Assembly: GCA_947489685.1 (NCBI GenBank)
Contig: CANLEM010000002.1
Coordinates: 310,001-374,000 of the forward strand
Length of the DNA: 64,000 nt
Direction of reading: 5' to 3'
DNA from: an uncultured Aquimarina sp.
GTDB lineage: Bacteria; Bacteroidota; Bacteroidia; Flavobacteriales; Flavobacteriaceae
In this document: positions 18,345-27,008 of the stretch, one piece after another
How the letters are laid out: the number at the start of each line of letters is the position of its first letter
Numbering within the stretch: position 1 is the stretch's first letter
Program-made: the position numbers and the translations under genes
The notes under the pieces: model-generated
What the model saw: only the letters and a program-made list of their open reading frames with translations
Databases searched by the model: none
What the model was told of the DNA's origin: nothing

Positions 18345-18369
18345 TGCATTAAAGTTTTTGTGTAATGCA
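18345..18369. promoter_or_regulatory. Inverted repeat upstream of aceA
   Basis: TGCATTA at 18345-18351 and its reverse complement TAATGCA at 18363-18369, with 11 bases between. A further TGCATTA occurs at 18466-18472. The repeats are 104-231 bp upstream of the aceA start and could bind a regulator of the glyoxylate shunt. Confidence 0.5.
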
Positions 18370-18522
18370 ATTAGAAACGTCATTACTCTAATAACGATCA
18401 ACTTTGAATCGTACGGAGTTATACCGCTATAAAACTGGACTTTAGATATTGTAAATATTGAATTTTGCATTACCAATTTGTTTTTGTCAGGACAAACATA
18501 AAATAAAGTTTTTGAAAAAACA

Positions 18523-18536
18523 AGCGAACGTTCGCT
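18523..18536. promoter_or_regulatory. Perfect 14-bp palindrome (operator-like)
   Basis: AGCGAACGTTCGCT reads the same on both strands and is GC-rich in an otherwise AT-rich region. Palindromes of this kind are common binding sites of TetR-family repressors. It lies 282 bp upstream of the aceA start; no TetR gene is in the window. Confidence 0.5.
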
Positions 18537-18809
18537 AAATGTTATTATTTCACTTTATTTATATATTTCGCAAAAAATAACATATCAGTTTACGAATTAT
18601 GAAAAAGAAGTATCTCAAATTTGTATTTGATCTATTAACCAATGCCAAAAAATAAAGAAGTATACTATTGAATAAGACAACCGAAAAAAGAGATAAGAAT
18701 TATTACTTATAACGATTAAATACCATGAAGCAGGCCTACCCTACCAATAGTAGTTAAATAGAAGTAACCCCTATATTCTCGAAAAAATGCAAATAAAATA
18801 ACGGCAAAT

Positions 18810-18839
18810 AAAAACCCGAACAAATTGTTCGGGTTTTTA
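18810..18839 (-). terminator. Strong terminator after the 18857-20866 gene group
   Basis: Stem AAAAACCCGAACA / TGTTCGGGTTTTT with a short AT loop, inside a longer outer pairing that extends toward 18798 and 18856. It uses the same ACCCGAACA stem as the hairpins at 30273 and 34026. Confidence 0.88.
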
Positions 18840-18856
18840 TTTTTATTTGCCGTTAT

Positions 18857-19729
18857 CTACCTTCTGTAGGTCCCATCTGGTAATTTTATGGGCAATTTGT
18901 ACGTTGGATCAGTAAATATTTCCCATGCCATAGTATCGGTATTTTTTACTTTTTCTCTGGTATTCAATCGCCATTCGTTATCGATTTCTCCTAATCGATT
19001 TTCTTGCGCTCCAAGTATAGAACTCATTACCCAATATAGATATTCACCAACCTGACAATTATAATCACAGGTAGTATCATCATAAGTATACCATGCATTG
19101 GCAGGGTAATTTGCAGGCGGAGATTGAAAATTCCCTCCCCTTGCCACATCCATAGCTTTGCTAATCTGTGATCCGATTTGTGAACTAAAAACATTAGCAT
19201 ATGCTCTTTCATGACCGCCATTAGTAATAATATGCCATACCTCTTCTATAGCAGCATCAAATTGACCTGTATGACCATTAGTATGCCATGAAGGTACGGT
19301 CTCGTCTGCTCCCAAATCTTGCCCTACTTCAAACCCATTAGGAGGATTAAAATTATCTCTATCTGCTTCTGTTTTCCACATAAAGAGAAAGGCTTTGTTT
19401 GATTTCATAGAATTATGAATGGTCGTATTATCAATTTCTCCATCTTCATCATTGTCCAAATACTGCGCCATTAGATTTGCAGCATGAAGCAATTTTATAT
19501 CCTCAACTGCTGCTACGGCATAAATTGGAATATCAAAAACTATTACTTTTCTATTAAAATTGGTAAAACCTGCATCAGAATTAGCTACAATTTTGAAATT
19601 AGGATCATTACCAGGTTCTATAATCGATGTTGTAGGTATACCTGATCCATCATCATCTTTTGAGCAAGCTATACAACACAAAAAAGTGCCGGCCATCAAA
19701 ATGCTTATTAATTTAAAACAATACTTCAT
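18857..19729 (-). CDS. Exported lipoprotein of unknown function
   Basis: The 290-residue product has a lipoprotein signal with the acylated Cys near residue 22 (CCIACSKDDDGSG). The mature part has an Asp-rich DNDEDGEIDN loop that looks like a calcium-binding turn, and an EEVWHIITNGGHERAY stretch in which two His and two Glu could bind metal, somewhat like a zinc peptidase, although a proper HExxH is absent. Two Cys near the end (CDYNC) may pair. It is the last of three exported proteins read together (20866 to 18857) and is followed by a strong terminator. The family is not recognised. Confidence 0.65.
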   Translation of the reverse strand: MKYCFKLISILMAGTFLCCIACSKDDDGSGIPTTSIIEPGNDPNFKIVANSDAGFTNFNRKVIVFDIPIYAVAAVEDIKLLHAANLMAQYLDNDEDGEIDNTTIHNSMKSNKAFLFMWKTEADRDNFNPPNGFEVGQDLGADETVPSWHTNGHTGQFDAAIEEVWHIITNGGHERAYANVFSSQIGSQISKAMDVARGGNFQSPPANYPANAWYTYDDTTCDYNCQVGEYLYWVMSSILGAQENRLGEIDNEWRLNTREKVKNTDTMAWEIFTDPTYKLPIKLPDGTYRR

Positions 19730-19766
19730 GTACTTTTATATTTTATAATTAAAGACTTCCTTGTTT

Positions 19767-20240
19767 CTAAAGCTTTTGGCGCTTAAAAATATAACGAGTG
19801 ATATATATTCCGAATTCGTCTCCTTCGCCTCCTTTACTTTCTACACCACTTACAACAAAGCTTAAATCCCAACCGTCGGCTAACATTTGTGTAAGTTTTG
19901 ATGATATAATCGCATCATTAGAAGCTATGTTCTGAAACCGTATCCCCCCTAGGTTAAAAAAATTGAGCAATTTAGTTTCTTCAAAATCCTTTACTCTAAT
20001 GTTTTTTCGCTTCGCTTTATTTCTAGTATTATTTTCTTCTGTTCTTTGAGATGTAAATTCTTCAAAATCTCGATCTGCATTAGCAGAAATTAATCTCGAT
20101 CTTCCTAAACCACTAGGAATAATAGATTCTATGCTTGTAATTACTTTTACTTCGTATTGCGCCGTTGTCGCCGTATTTTGGGCTGGTACGCTAAAAATTG
20201 TTACTGTTACAAAAATTGCTGATAAAATTACTTTCTTCAT
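19767..20240 (-). CDS. Small exported protein of unknown function
   Basis: The 157-residue product has a signal peptide (about residues 1-20, ending PAQN). It contains a basic middle (ENNTRNKAKRKNIRVKDFEE) and a C-terminal alpha/beta part with LTQMLADGWDLSFVVSG that resembles small 'DUF4177-like' folds seen in Bacteroidota exported proteins, but this is only an impression. It lies 11 bp after the ClpP-like lipoprotein gene and 37 bp before the next gene, so the three are likely one transcript. Confidence 0.6.
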   Translation of the reverse strand: MKKVILSAIFVTVTIFSVPAQNTATTAQYEVKVITSIESIIPSGLGRSRLISANADRDFEEFTSQRTEENNTRNKAKRKNIRVKDFEETKLLNFFNLGGIRFQNIASNDAIISSKLTQMLADGWDLSFVVSGVESKGGEGDEFGIYITRYIFKRQKL

Positions 20241-20251
20241 TTTCTTAAAAT

Positions 20252-20866
20252 TTATTGTTTTACTATATTAAATTTTTCTATTTCTTCTTCTGTCATCCAA
20301 TGCACATCTTCGGCCGGAGCAGCATTAATGGTAAAATAGTAGAAGTCCTCTGCTTGTTTTTGCGTAAATCCTACTGATGTGTAATAATTGATATATTGTA
20401 AATGCACAGTGTGACCTACTGGATAAGAGGTGGCAATTGGTTGTCCCGGACCACCACTCCATGAATGTACGCCTATACGACTACCTTGTTCTCGAGTTCT
20501 TTTGGCTCCTCCTACGTACATATCAACAGCTCCTGAAGCAATTGCCGAAGTTGAAAATAGATGAAACTCTATGCCTACTTCGTGCATTTTTTTTGAAACT
20601 TTTAAATTGGCTTCATCATCTTCAGAACCTGGACAATCAAGCATATTAATCTTTTTGAGATTAGGATACTTTATCAATAAATTATCGAAATGAGCAGGAG
20701 TGTTGCCCGAAATCACCCCGTTCATTTGGGCGGTAGTAGCGTTTATGGATTTAAAGATTCCAAAGTCATCTGGAGCAATTGATCCATCATCATCTTTATT
20801 ACAAGCTACAAAGCTTATAGAGATGAAAAAAACAATCATTAGGTGGTAAATTTTTCTAATTTTCAT
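20252..20866 (-). CDS. Lipoprotein with a ClpP-like serine peptidase fold
   Basis: The 204-residue protein has a lipobox ending in Cys22 (SFVACNKDDD). The rest follows the ClpP/crotonase pattern of predicted periplasmic peptidases (COG3904-like): a small residue-rich segment with AIASGAVDMYVGGAKR in which Ser111 would be the nucleophile, GVHSW with His134 as base 23 residues later, close to the 25-residue spacing of ClpP, and a C-terminal DVHWMTEEEIEKFNIV like the ClpP-fold end. The acidic third residue is not certain. It is the first gene of a three-gene exported group. It may process or degrade a surface protein; the target is unknown. Confidence 0.65.
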   Translation of the reverse strand: MKIRKIYHLMIVFFISISFVACNKDDDGSIAPDDFGIFKSINATTAQMNGVISGNTPAHFDNLLIKYPNLKKINMLDCPGSEDDEANLKVSKKMHEVGIEFHLFSTSAIASGAVDMYVGGAKRTREQGSRIGVHSWSGGPGQPIATSYPVGHTVHLQYINYYTSVGFTQKQAEDFYYFTINAAPAEDVHWMTEEEIEKFNIVKQ

Positions 20867-21151
20867 TGTGTATATTTTTATTTATAATCGTGAAACACTA
20901 CTGTGACGAATAAAATTTAAAATACACGTATCGAAGAGAGTTCAAATAAATGAAATCAGACTATTTTGCCGTTATGAAAATGATTAACAGGTGATTATGA
21001 ATTAAATAAATTATGGAAAAATTTAATTATAAGTAAGTGTGTGTGATAGGTTCTTGAGTTATAAATTTATTTATGAAATGATATAAGTTAGTTCTCGAAT
21101 GTATTTTATTCTTAAGATGGACTATGCTGTATGCATAGTAATTAGAAGAAT

Positions 21152-21643
21152 CTATTTCTTTAGCGTTTTAAATTTATTTTCTTTCTGGTTCTTATAGACA
21201 TTAAACCAATCAAAAATTTCTCCATTCATTACTATGTAGACTCCCTTATTTAAAAATTGAAGAGATGATATTGCAAAACCAATATTAAAAGGAGCATCTG
21301 TGTTCTGATCAGAACCTAAAATAAACGATCCCACTAGTACTATCGTTTTATTAAGATTAAGATTGCCTATATATTCTGCTGTTTTAGACATGGTATATGT
21401 TCCATGAGTAATCAATATTTTGTCGAAAATAGAAGACCTGACTTTATTCCCTAATATCTCAAGATCTTCAGAATTGATTAAACGACTGTCCTTATCAAAG
21501 ATATGGTCAACTTTATAATCGAAAGAAACATTAGCGCTTTCCAAAAAACTGCCAATATTTACGTTTGATTTTAAGTTCACACTATTTTCACCATCATTAT
21601 CAATACCACTAATAGTTCCACCTGTTGTTATGATATGTATCAT
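21152..21643 (-). CDS. Single-domain asparaginase homologue
   Basis: The 163-residue product matches only the N-terminal domain of L-asparaginase: TTGGTISG at residues 6-13 holds the first catalytic Thr (T10), and HGTYTMSK at 80-87 aligns with the HGTDTM motif, except that Tyr83 replaces the conserved Asp. The second domain is missing, since a normal enzyme has about 330 residues. The stop is clean with no sign of a downstream remnant. It may be a stand-alone asparaginase-fold protein without activity, or act with other substrates. It is alone between two gene groups. Confidence 0.75.
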   Translation of the reverse strand: MIHIITTGGTISGIDNDGENSVNLKSNVNIGSFLESANVSFDYKVDHIFDKDSRLINSEDLEILGNKVRSSIFDKILITHGTYTMSKTAEYIGNLNLNKTIVLVGSFILGSDQNTDAPFNIGFAISSLQFLNKGVYIVMNGEIFDWFNVYKNQKENKFKTLKK

Positions 21644-21806
21644 TATTCAATATTTTACATTAACGGAATTTATAGAGACATCAATCCTAATACACAAACA
21701 ATTAAACCGGTATTTTTTGAAATATCGGCTATCTTTTAAAAGGCATTTTCTTTTTATAAAGTTAATACATTATCTTTCTTTTTCTGTTTATCGTAAAGTG
21801 ATTTTT

Positions 21807-22307
21807 TTAATCGAATAAATTTTCATCTGCTGATGACACATAACTAGCAGGAACTTTTAAATTGTTTAATCTTAAATTAACACCCATTTGTGCTCTATGG
21901 TGTACCGTATGATTTAAAATTAAATTCCTGATTGCCTGATGTTTTTCTATAGTAAAAAAAGTAAAATCACCTTTTTTCATTGTCCAGGACTGGCGCAGCA
22001 CTTCATCATTTGTTTCTTCTAAAGCTTTTGTAGCTACTGCCGCATATTGTGCATATTGAATGATCAAATCTTCTTTTGAAGTTATTGGAGATGGTGGAGT
22101 ATAGGTTGCCCAATCAAATTCTGTTCCTCTTAAAATAGCTCTCACCCAACTAGGTATTAAAAGCATATGATTTGCAAGGTCTTTAATAGTCATCGATTTT
22201 TCATGAGGTCGAAATTCGAGTATATCATTATTGATTTCGTCTAAAACACGAATGGTTGTATCTGCTTCTGCCTTAAATTCTTGTAAAAGGAGTGTTGTTA
22301 AATTCAT
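21807..22307 (-). CDS. DinB-family protein
   Basis: The 166-residue protein has the four-helix DinB/YfiT fold, with conserved metal-binding His residues in NHMLLIP and NHTVHHRAQMGVNLRLN. DinB-family proteins bind a divalent metal and include thiol-S-transferases such as bacillithiol transferases, a useful link because a YpdA-type bacillithiol reductase homologue is encoded at 25921. It follows the methyltransferase by 87 bp on the same strand. The exact reaction is not known. Confidence 0.85.
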   Translation of the reverse strand: MNLTTLLLQEFKAEADTTIRVLDEINNDILEFRPHEKSMTIKDLANHMLLIPSWVRAILRGTEFDWATYTPPSPITSKEDLIIQYAQYAAVATKALEETNDEVLRQSWTMKKGDFTFFTIEKHQAIRNLILNHTVHHRAQMGVNLRLNNLKVPASYVSSADENLFD

Positions 22308-22394
22308 AGCTTATTTTTTTATGTATTCGTAGACTTTTAAAGTCATTTTTTTGATTATTAATTCATTAAAAACATGTATAGCCTTTAAAGGCTT

Positions 22395-23213
22395 CTATTT
22401 TTGTGCCTTCAAGACATGGGTTACCATTTTACCAAAATTGATTTCATTGGTATGTTTTACATTTTCTTTAAAGATTCGCTCTAGAGTTTCTTGTTTTTCT
22501 TTAGACAAAGCCCTTAGATTAGGGCCAATAGGCGTGGCATATATAAATGCAATCGCTTCATCCATTCCACCTTGTAAACAAAGGTCCATGGATTGCTTTT
22601 CTATTTTAACCGTATTAAAACCAGCTTCTACAAATGTTTGTTTGAGCTCCTCTTTTGGCATATGATCAAAAGGGATTCGCATTAATTGAGATAATTCTTC
22701 TTCTTGTATAGTTTCCAAAGTTTCACACAATGTTGATATGATATCACACTCTGAAACCGGAAGCCAGGTCGAAATAATGAGTTTACCACCTTTATGGAGC
22801 ACCCTATATATTTCTCGGGCTGCTTTCAGTTTATCAGGAAAAAACTGCAAGCCTTGTTGACATATTACAATATCCAACGTGTTATCTTCAATGGGTATAG
22901 TTTCGGCAGAGGCATGAATAAATTCTATGGTATCTTCACACCCCATTTCTTCAAATTTTGCCTTGTTAATGGCTAGCATTTCTTCATTAAGATCTAAGGC
23001 AAATATTTTTCCGGTACAAGTTACCTGGTTTAAAAGATGCTTCGTAACTGCACCGGTACCACATGCCAAATCTAAAACATACCTACTTGACCAAGAGCGG
23101 TTTTCATTAATAAGCTTTTTGGTCCAAGGTTCGAAAAGTAGTGGCACAAGTACTTGATCATAAGCTTCTGCTACCGAAGAATCTGCAAAATTGAATGTTA
23201 TATCCTTACTCAT
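22395..23213 (-). CDS. Class I SAM-dependent methyltransferase
   Basis: The 272-residue protein contains the SAM-binding motif VLDLACGTGAVTKHLL (about residues 45-60), a Leu-Asp acidic loop (ALDLNEEML) and post-motif parts typical of UbiE/COQ5-type methyltransferases, such as DIVICQQGLQFFPDKLKAAR. The C-terminal half carries substrate residues and is less conserved. The substrate is unknown. It is 17 bp downstream of the quinone reductase gene and probably shares its transcript. Confidence 0.88.
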   Translation of the reverse strand: MSKDITFNFADSSVAEAYDQVLVPLLFEPWTKKLINENRSWSSRYVLDLACGTGAVTKHLLNQVTCTGKIFALDLNEEMLAINKAKFEEMGCEDTIEFIHASAETIPIEDNTLDIVICQQGLQFFPDKLKAAREIYRVLHKGGKLIISTWLPVSECDIISTLCETLETIQEEELSQLMRIPFDHMPKEELKQTFVEAGFNTVKIEKQSMDLCLQGGMDEAIAFIYATPIGPNLRALSKEKQETLERIFKENVKHTNEINFGKMVTHVLKAQK

Positions 23214-23230
23214 TTTTAATTAGTTTACCG

Positions 23231-23779
23231 TTATGTTATCAATGTTAACACCCTACTAGCATGTTCTTTAGCTTTATTCACTACCAGGGTGCGATCTTGA
23301 TCTTTCCAGGCAATCATAGCATGAGAGTATACAGGTTGCACATAGTTCATAAGGCATAGCTTGGCTGTTTGTTCTATGGGGTACAGGAATTCCTCCATTG
23401 TTCGGCGATTCATGCCATTGCTTGTATATGCCTCAACAGGAGTACCTGTCGTTGTACTTACCACAAAGTTTTTTCCTCTTAATTTATCTCCACCCTCTCC
23501 ATAAGCAAAACCATAGCTCAATACGACATCGATCCATTGTTTTAAAATAGGAGGAACACTATACCAGTAAAATGGGAATTGAAAAATAATATGATCAGCT
23601 TTTAGAAGAGCATCTTGTTCTTTTTTTACATCAATATTAAAATCTGGATATAGCTCAGATAGGTTATGAATGGTATTACCTTGAGTTTTTTCTTCCAAAG
23701 TATCGACTATGGTTTTATTTGCTAGCGAATCCTTGTAATTGGGATGTGCTATTATGATAAGGTTTTTTTTCATGTTCAT
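23231..23779 (-). CDS. NAD(P)H-dependent quinone oxidoreductase, flavodoxin fold
   Basis: The 182-residue protein has the KefF/YwrO/MdaB pattern: LIIIAHPNYKDSLANKTIVD at the N-terminus, FPFYWYSVPPILKQWIDVVLS for flavin and substrate binding, and FVVSTTTGTP. These FMN or FAD enzymes reduce quinones with two electrons and protect against electrophiles. The first four bases overlap the end of the preceding gene (ATGA), so translation is coupled. The start chosen is MNMKKNLII; the second Met is possible. Confidence 0.88.
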   Translation of the reverse strand: MNMKKNLIIIAHPNYKDSLANKTIVDTLEEKTQGNTIHNLSELYPDFNIDVKKEQDALLKADHIIFQFPFYWYSVPPILKQWIDVVLSYGFAYGEGGDKLRGKNFVVSTTTGTPVEAYTSNGMNRRTMEEFLYPIEQTAKLCLMNYVQPVYSHAMIAWKDQDRTLVVNKAKEHASRVLTLIT

Positions 23780-24162
23780 TTAATTTTTCCTTTAAACGTA
23801 TAGTATATAGGGTCTTGCCCCTCTTTAGTCCATAGATATTTTCCAGAAATGAAATCCCCATTTTTCTCACCTGTCCATACCATTTTGCCATGTTCTTTGC
23901 TAAACATTGTACAACTAAACTCTTGAAGACCTTTCTCATTGGTAGTTGTAGTATATTTGGCCTTTTTAAATCCGTATTGTACACAAATCGAGCCTTCGAC
24001 CTCTGTATCTGTAAACACTAAATCTTCGGAGTTATCGAATATATCACCAATGTAATTATCAATTTTAAATATTTTTCCTGCAAAGGAATCATCGTGAGTT
24101 TGTGCATTTACGCCAGACATTATAGCAACAACACTTAATATCCATAAAATATATTTTTTCAT
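23776..24162 (-). CDS. Small exported protein of unknown function
   Basis: The 128-residue product has a signal peptide (about residues 1-20, ending VNAQT). The mature part is beta-rich, with WTGEKNGDFISGKYLWTK and YYTFKGKIK, as in lipocalin-like or DUF-type barrel proteins. No family is recognised. It overlaps its neighbours by 4 bp at both ends, a strong sign of a coupled operon with the upstream YHS protein and downstream quinone reductase. A role in the redox or metal response is likely from context. Confidence 0.65.
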   Translation of the reverse strand: MKKYILWILSVVAIMSGVNAQTHDDSFAGKIFKIDNYIGDIFDNSEDLVFTDTEVEGSICVQYGFKKAKYTTTTNEKGLQEFSCTMFSKEHGKMVWTGEKNGDFISGKYLWTKEGQDPIYYTFKGKIK

Positions 24163-24602
24163 TTTCGCTTCTTTTTTGGTTTTTCTTTAATTCCTGGCCA
24201 TTTGCTATCCGCCTTCTTTTTTAGATTTTCTTTGTCGGCAATCCATTTATCGATCACATTTGGACAGAATAAATACAACTCGCCATCATCTATTAAAAAA
24301 TCTTCGGGATCTATATCGTATTTACCATTGTATTTGGCAATACCAATAGCGCAAAAACCTCCATACTTAGGCAGATATTTTTCTGGGTCTTTTTCAAAAA
24401 GATTTTTATTCTCTTCATTACTAAAATGATAGTAGACATCATCTATCTGCGCGCTCAATCTATTGGTTCCTTGTAGTGCTTTACCTTTGTGGTAGGCAAC
24501 CACATCATAACCTTCTATGGCTACTTTTTTAGTATTAATTGATTGCCCTTTCATATTTGGGGTAACCAACAGAACGATTAAGACGCATACATAAGCTCTC
24601 AT
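24159..24602 (-). CDS. Exported YHS-domain protein
   Basis: The 147-residue product has a signal peptide (about residues 1-19) and then VAIEGYDVVAYHKGKALQGT, YYHFSNEENKNLFEKDPEKY and YGGFCAIGIAKY, the hallmarks of the YHS domain, a small fold with a conserved Cys that may bind metals such as copper. It ends in a Lys-rich tail (KEKPKKKRK). It is a close paralogue of the next gene. It heads the coupled group 24602 to 23231. YHS proteins in this phylum are linked to metal or thiol stress, but the function is unproved. Confidence 0.85.
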   Translation of the reverse strand: MRAYVCVLIVLLVTPNMKGQSINTKKVAIEGYDVVAYHKGKALQGTNRLSAQIDDVYYHFSNEENKNLFEKDPEKYLPKYGGFCAIGIAKYNGKYDIDPEDFLIDDGELYLFCPNVIDKWIADKENLKKKADSKWPGIKEKPKKKRK

Positions 24603-24670
24603 ATACTTTAATTTAAAAAGCCATTGATAGTTATTAGGGATAAATACAATGGCTTTATTTTAAACTTTGA

Positions 24671-25120
24671 TTAGCTATTTTTAAGTGTTTTCCAATTAGC
24701 TTCGGCTTTTTTGATCAATGCTTTTTCATCTTTTAACCAAGGTTCTTTTCCGTTGAAATTAGCTCCTTTGTATGGACCATTATAAAAAAGATATAATTTA
24801 CCATCGGTTACCTGAAATGTTTCTGGATCCACAGGAAACTTAGCATTAGACGTCGCTACAGCGGTAGCACAAAAGCCACCACATTCTGGCATATACTTAT
24901 TAGGGTTTGCCTTAAAAAGCTTTTGGTTTTCTACACTGCTGAAGTAATAATGAACACCATCTACCTCGACCGATAGTTTGTCTGAACCTTGGATCGCTTG
25001 GTTTTTGGCAAAATACCCCACTAGGTCATACCCTTCTAGAGCTACAGATTTTGTGTTAACACTTTGAGCAAAACTCATTGATGAAATTAGCACTGTAAGT
25101 GCAAGAATTAAATTTTTCAT
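24671..25120 (-). CDS. Exported YHS-domain protein, paralogue of the next
   Basis: The start was placed at 25120 (MKNLILALTVLISS), because this gives a proper signal peptide ending FAQSV; an upstream in-frame start would add 19 residues with no signal character. The mature part has VALEGYDLVGYFAKNQAIQG, HYYFSSVENQKLFKANPNKY and CGGFCATAVATSN, the YHS domain with its Cys pair. It is about half identical by eye to the downstream YHS protein and so arose by duplication. The two are 68 bp apart. It may bind metal in the periplasm. Confidence 0.85.
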   Translation of the reverse strand: MKNLILALTVLISSMSFAQSVNTKSVALEGYDLVGYFAKNQAIQGSDKLSVEVDGVHYYFSSVENQKLFKANPNKYMPECGGFCATAVATSNAKFPVDPETFQVTDGKLYLFYNGPYKGANFNGKEPWLKDEKALIKKAEANWKTLKNS

Positions 25121-25244
25121 GATTTCTAAATTTTTTATTATGATTTTTGGATTAATTATTATCCTTGTACATAGCAAAGATATATGGGTAACAAGGCTCC
25201 TGAAATGGATAAAAAGGAACTTGACTTGTATTATTTTCTTCTTC

Positions 25245-25937
25245 TTATTTTTTTATAGTATTGAAAGGTCTTATCTCTAGGTTAACAGGATGAAAAGTGG
25301 ATGAAGATTTCATACAATACACAATGCTATCTGATACATCCTTAGGATTCATCATGGTATTGCTTGCTTTAAAACCTTCAAACTCATCAAAGAAATTAGT
25401 ACTAATGGATCCTGGCAAAATACAAGTCACTTTAATCCCGTATGGACGTAACTCCTTGTACAAAGATTCTGACATTCCTTTTACAGCAAATTTTGTCCCA
25501 TTATATACAGACATGTTTTCAATACCCACAATACCTGCTATCGAAGAGATATTAATAATGTGACCTTGTTGTGCTTTTTTCATTACAGGTATAGCACATT
25601 TGGTTACATAAAAAATACCAAAAACATTGGTTTCAAACATTTCACGCATCAGATTCGAATCTGTTTCTTCTAATTTGTGATAGCTTCCAAACCCAGCATT
25701 GTTAATAATAAAATCAACCGTTTTGTGTTTTTCAATTACTTGGTTGAATGCCTCGACAACGGCATCTTCATTTCCTATATCCAAACGATAATCGGTAAAA
25801 TTGGGATGGTTAACGGGGGTTTTATTTCTACTAAAACCAAGAACTATAGCGCCTTCAGAAAGCAGTTGTTCTACTACAATTAACCCTAGTCCTTTGCTGG
25901 ATCCTGTAATAATAGCTACTTTATTTTTTAAGTTCAT
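25245..25937 (-). CDS. Short-chain dehydrogenase/reductase (SDR)
   Basis: The 230-residue protein is a classical SDR: cofactor motif TGSSKGLG (residues 11-18), NNAGFG (about 79-84), catalytic Ser in ISSIAG and YNGTK (YxxxK; about 144-148). It reduces or oxidises an unknown alcohol or carbonyl with NAD(P). Its start overlaps the end of the YpdA-like gene by 17 bp, so they are coupled. It shares the fold and a partial pattern with the second SDR of the region, 29306-30058. Confidence 0.93.
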   Translation of the reverse strand: MNLKNKVAIITGSSKGLGLIVVEQLLSEGAIVLGFSRNKTPVNHPNFTDYRLDIGNEDAVVEAFNQVIEKHKTVDFIINNAGFGSYHKLEETDSNLMREMFETNVFGIFYVTKCAIPVMKKAQQGHIINISSIAGIVGIENMSVYNGTKFAVKGMSESLYKELRPYGIKVTCILPGSISTNFFDEFEGFKASNTMMNPKDVSDSIVYCMKSSSTFHPVNLEIRPFNTIKK

Positions 25938-26916
25938 ATTTATTTTGTTTTTGTATATGATTCATAATTTTATCTCCGTGATCTTTTGAGTTTTCTATAA
26001 ACCACTCACGTGTATTAAACCCTCCTATGACTACTCCGGCGAGGTATACATTTGGTGAAGAGGTTTCCATGGTCTCTTTATTATATATAGGATATCCTGT
26101 TGTAGCATCAATCTCGATTCCTAATACCGAAGAAAGTTTGAAATTAGGTTGATAACCCGTCATGGCATATACAAAGTCGTTCTCAATTTGTATATGTTCA
26201 TTTTTTACAATAAACGAAATATGGTTTTCTGTTATTTCACAAGTGTTAGCTTCATAATACACTTTGATATGCCCTTCTGCAATCCGGGCTTCGATATCAG
26301 GTCTAATCCAGTATTTTACGCTATCGCTTATTGTTTTATCACGGATCAAAAGTGTTACATCTGCTCCTTTTCTATACGCCTCTAATGCAACGTCGATTGC
26401 AGAATTAGAGGAACCTATTACGGCTACTTTTTGATTAAAAAGATGATGAGCAGAGGTAAAGTAATGGCTAACCTTTTTTAGTCCTTCTCCAGGAATATTT
26501 AATTTTACAGATGTATCGTAAAAACCAGTTGAGTTGATGATGTTATTACATGTATATGTTTCTTTTGAGGTAGTTACTTTAAAAATATTGTCACCCTCTT
26601 GATTAGATAATCTTTCTACAGATACGAATGACTCATAAAGGCCTATGTTTAATTGGTAATGTTGTGTAACTCTCCTATAATATTCTAAACCCTCTTGTTT
26701 AGTAGGCCTTACCGAAAGTGACGTAAAAGGGAGGTTCCCTATTTCCAACTTTTCTGAACTGGAAAAAAACGTCATATCCGTTGGGAAATTGTGAAGAGAG
26801 TTTACAAGAGCTCCCTTATCAAAAATCTTATAGCTGATATTAGAATTTTGAGCTGCTATCCCACAACTAAGACCTATGGGTCCTGCTCCGATAATAATTG
26901 TATTGTAATGGGTCAT
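25921..26916 (-). CDS. ypdA: YpdA-type flavoprotein (putative bacillithiol disulfide reductase)
   Basis: The start at 26916 (MTHYNTIIIGAGPIGLSCG) was preferred to one ten codons upstream, as it puts the GAGPIG FAD-binding motif close to the N-terminus. The 331-residue enzyme also has a second dinucleotide motif VIGSSNSAIDVALEA and a DKGALVNSLHNFPTDMTFFS stretch, typical of YpdA/Bdr, an FAD enzyme that reduces bacillithiol disulfide with NADPH. There is no CxxC pair, which fits YpdA and excludes thioredoxin reductase. It overlaps the SDR gene. No bacillithiol synthesis gene is in the window. Confidence 0.87.
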   Translation of the reverse strand: MTHYNTIIIGAGPIGLSCGIAAQNSNISYKIFDKGALVNSLHNFPTDMTFFSSSEKLEIGNLPFTSLSVRPTKQEGLEYYRRVTQHYQLNIGLYESFVSVERLSNQEGDNIFKVTTSKETYTCNNIINSTGFYDTSVKLNIPGEGLKKVSHYFTSAHHLFNQKVAVIGSSNSAIDVALEAYRKGADVTLLIRDKTISDSVKYWIRPDIEARIAEGHIKVYYEANTCEITENHISFIVKNEHIQIENDFVYAMTGYQPNFKLSSVLGIEIDATTGYPIYNKETMETSSPNVYLAGVVIGGFNTREWFIENSKDHGDKIMNHIQKQNKYELKK

Positions 26917-27008
26917 TTGTAATCTTTTGTACAAACTTACTCCCATTCATTATGGTACATATAGGACAGATAACACCTTGAATGGTGTTTTTTGGAATTT
27001 AGAAGTAT

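Larger units (their letters stand above)
18242..18856. other. Regulatory region upstream of aceA
   Basis: These 615 bp hold no gene. They contain an inverted repeat at 18345-18369, a third copy of its half-site at 18466-18472, a perfect 14-bp palindrome at 18523-18536, and the terminator of the next operon at 18810-18839. The aceA promoter must lie here. Confidence 0.55.

Noticed and set aside
21121..21139. Hairpin ACTATGC, five-base loop, GCATAGT downstream of the asparaginase homologue
   Set aside because: No T run on either strand, so it is not called a terminator; a chance palindrome is possible.
26972..26994. Hairpin AACACC / GGTGTT followed by T on the plus strand
   Set aside because: No plus-strand gene ends here, and the orientation does not fit the minus-strand neighbours.
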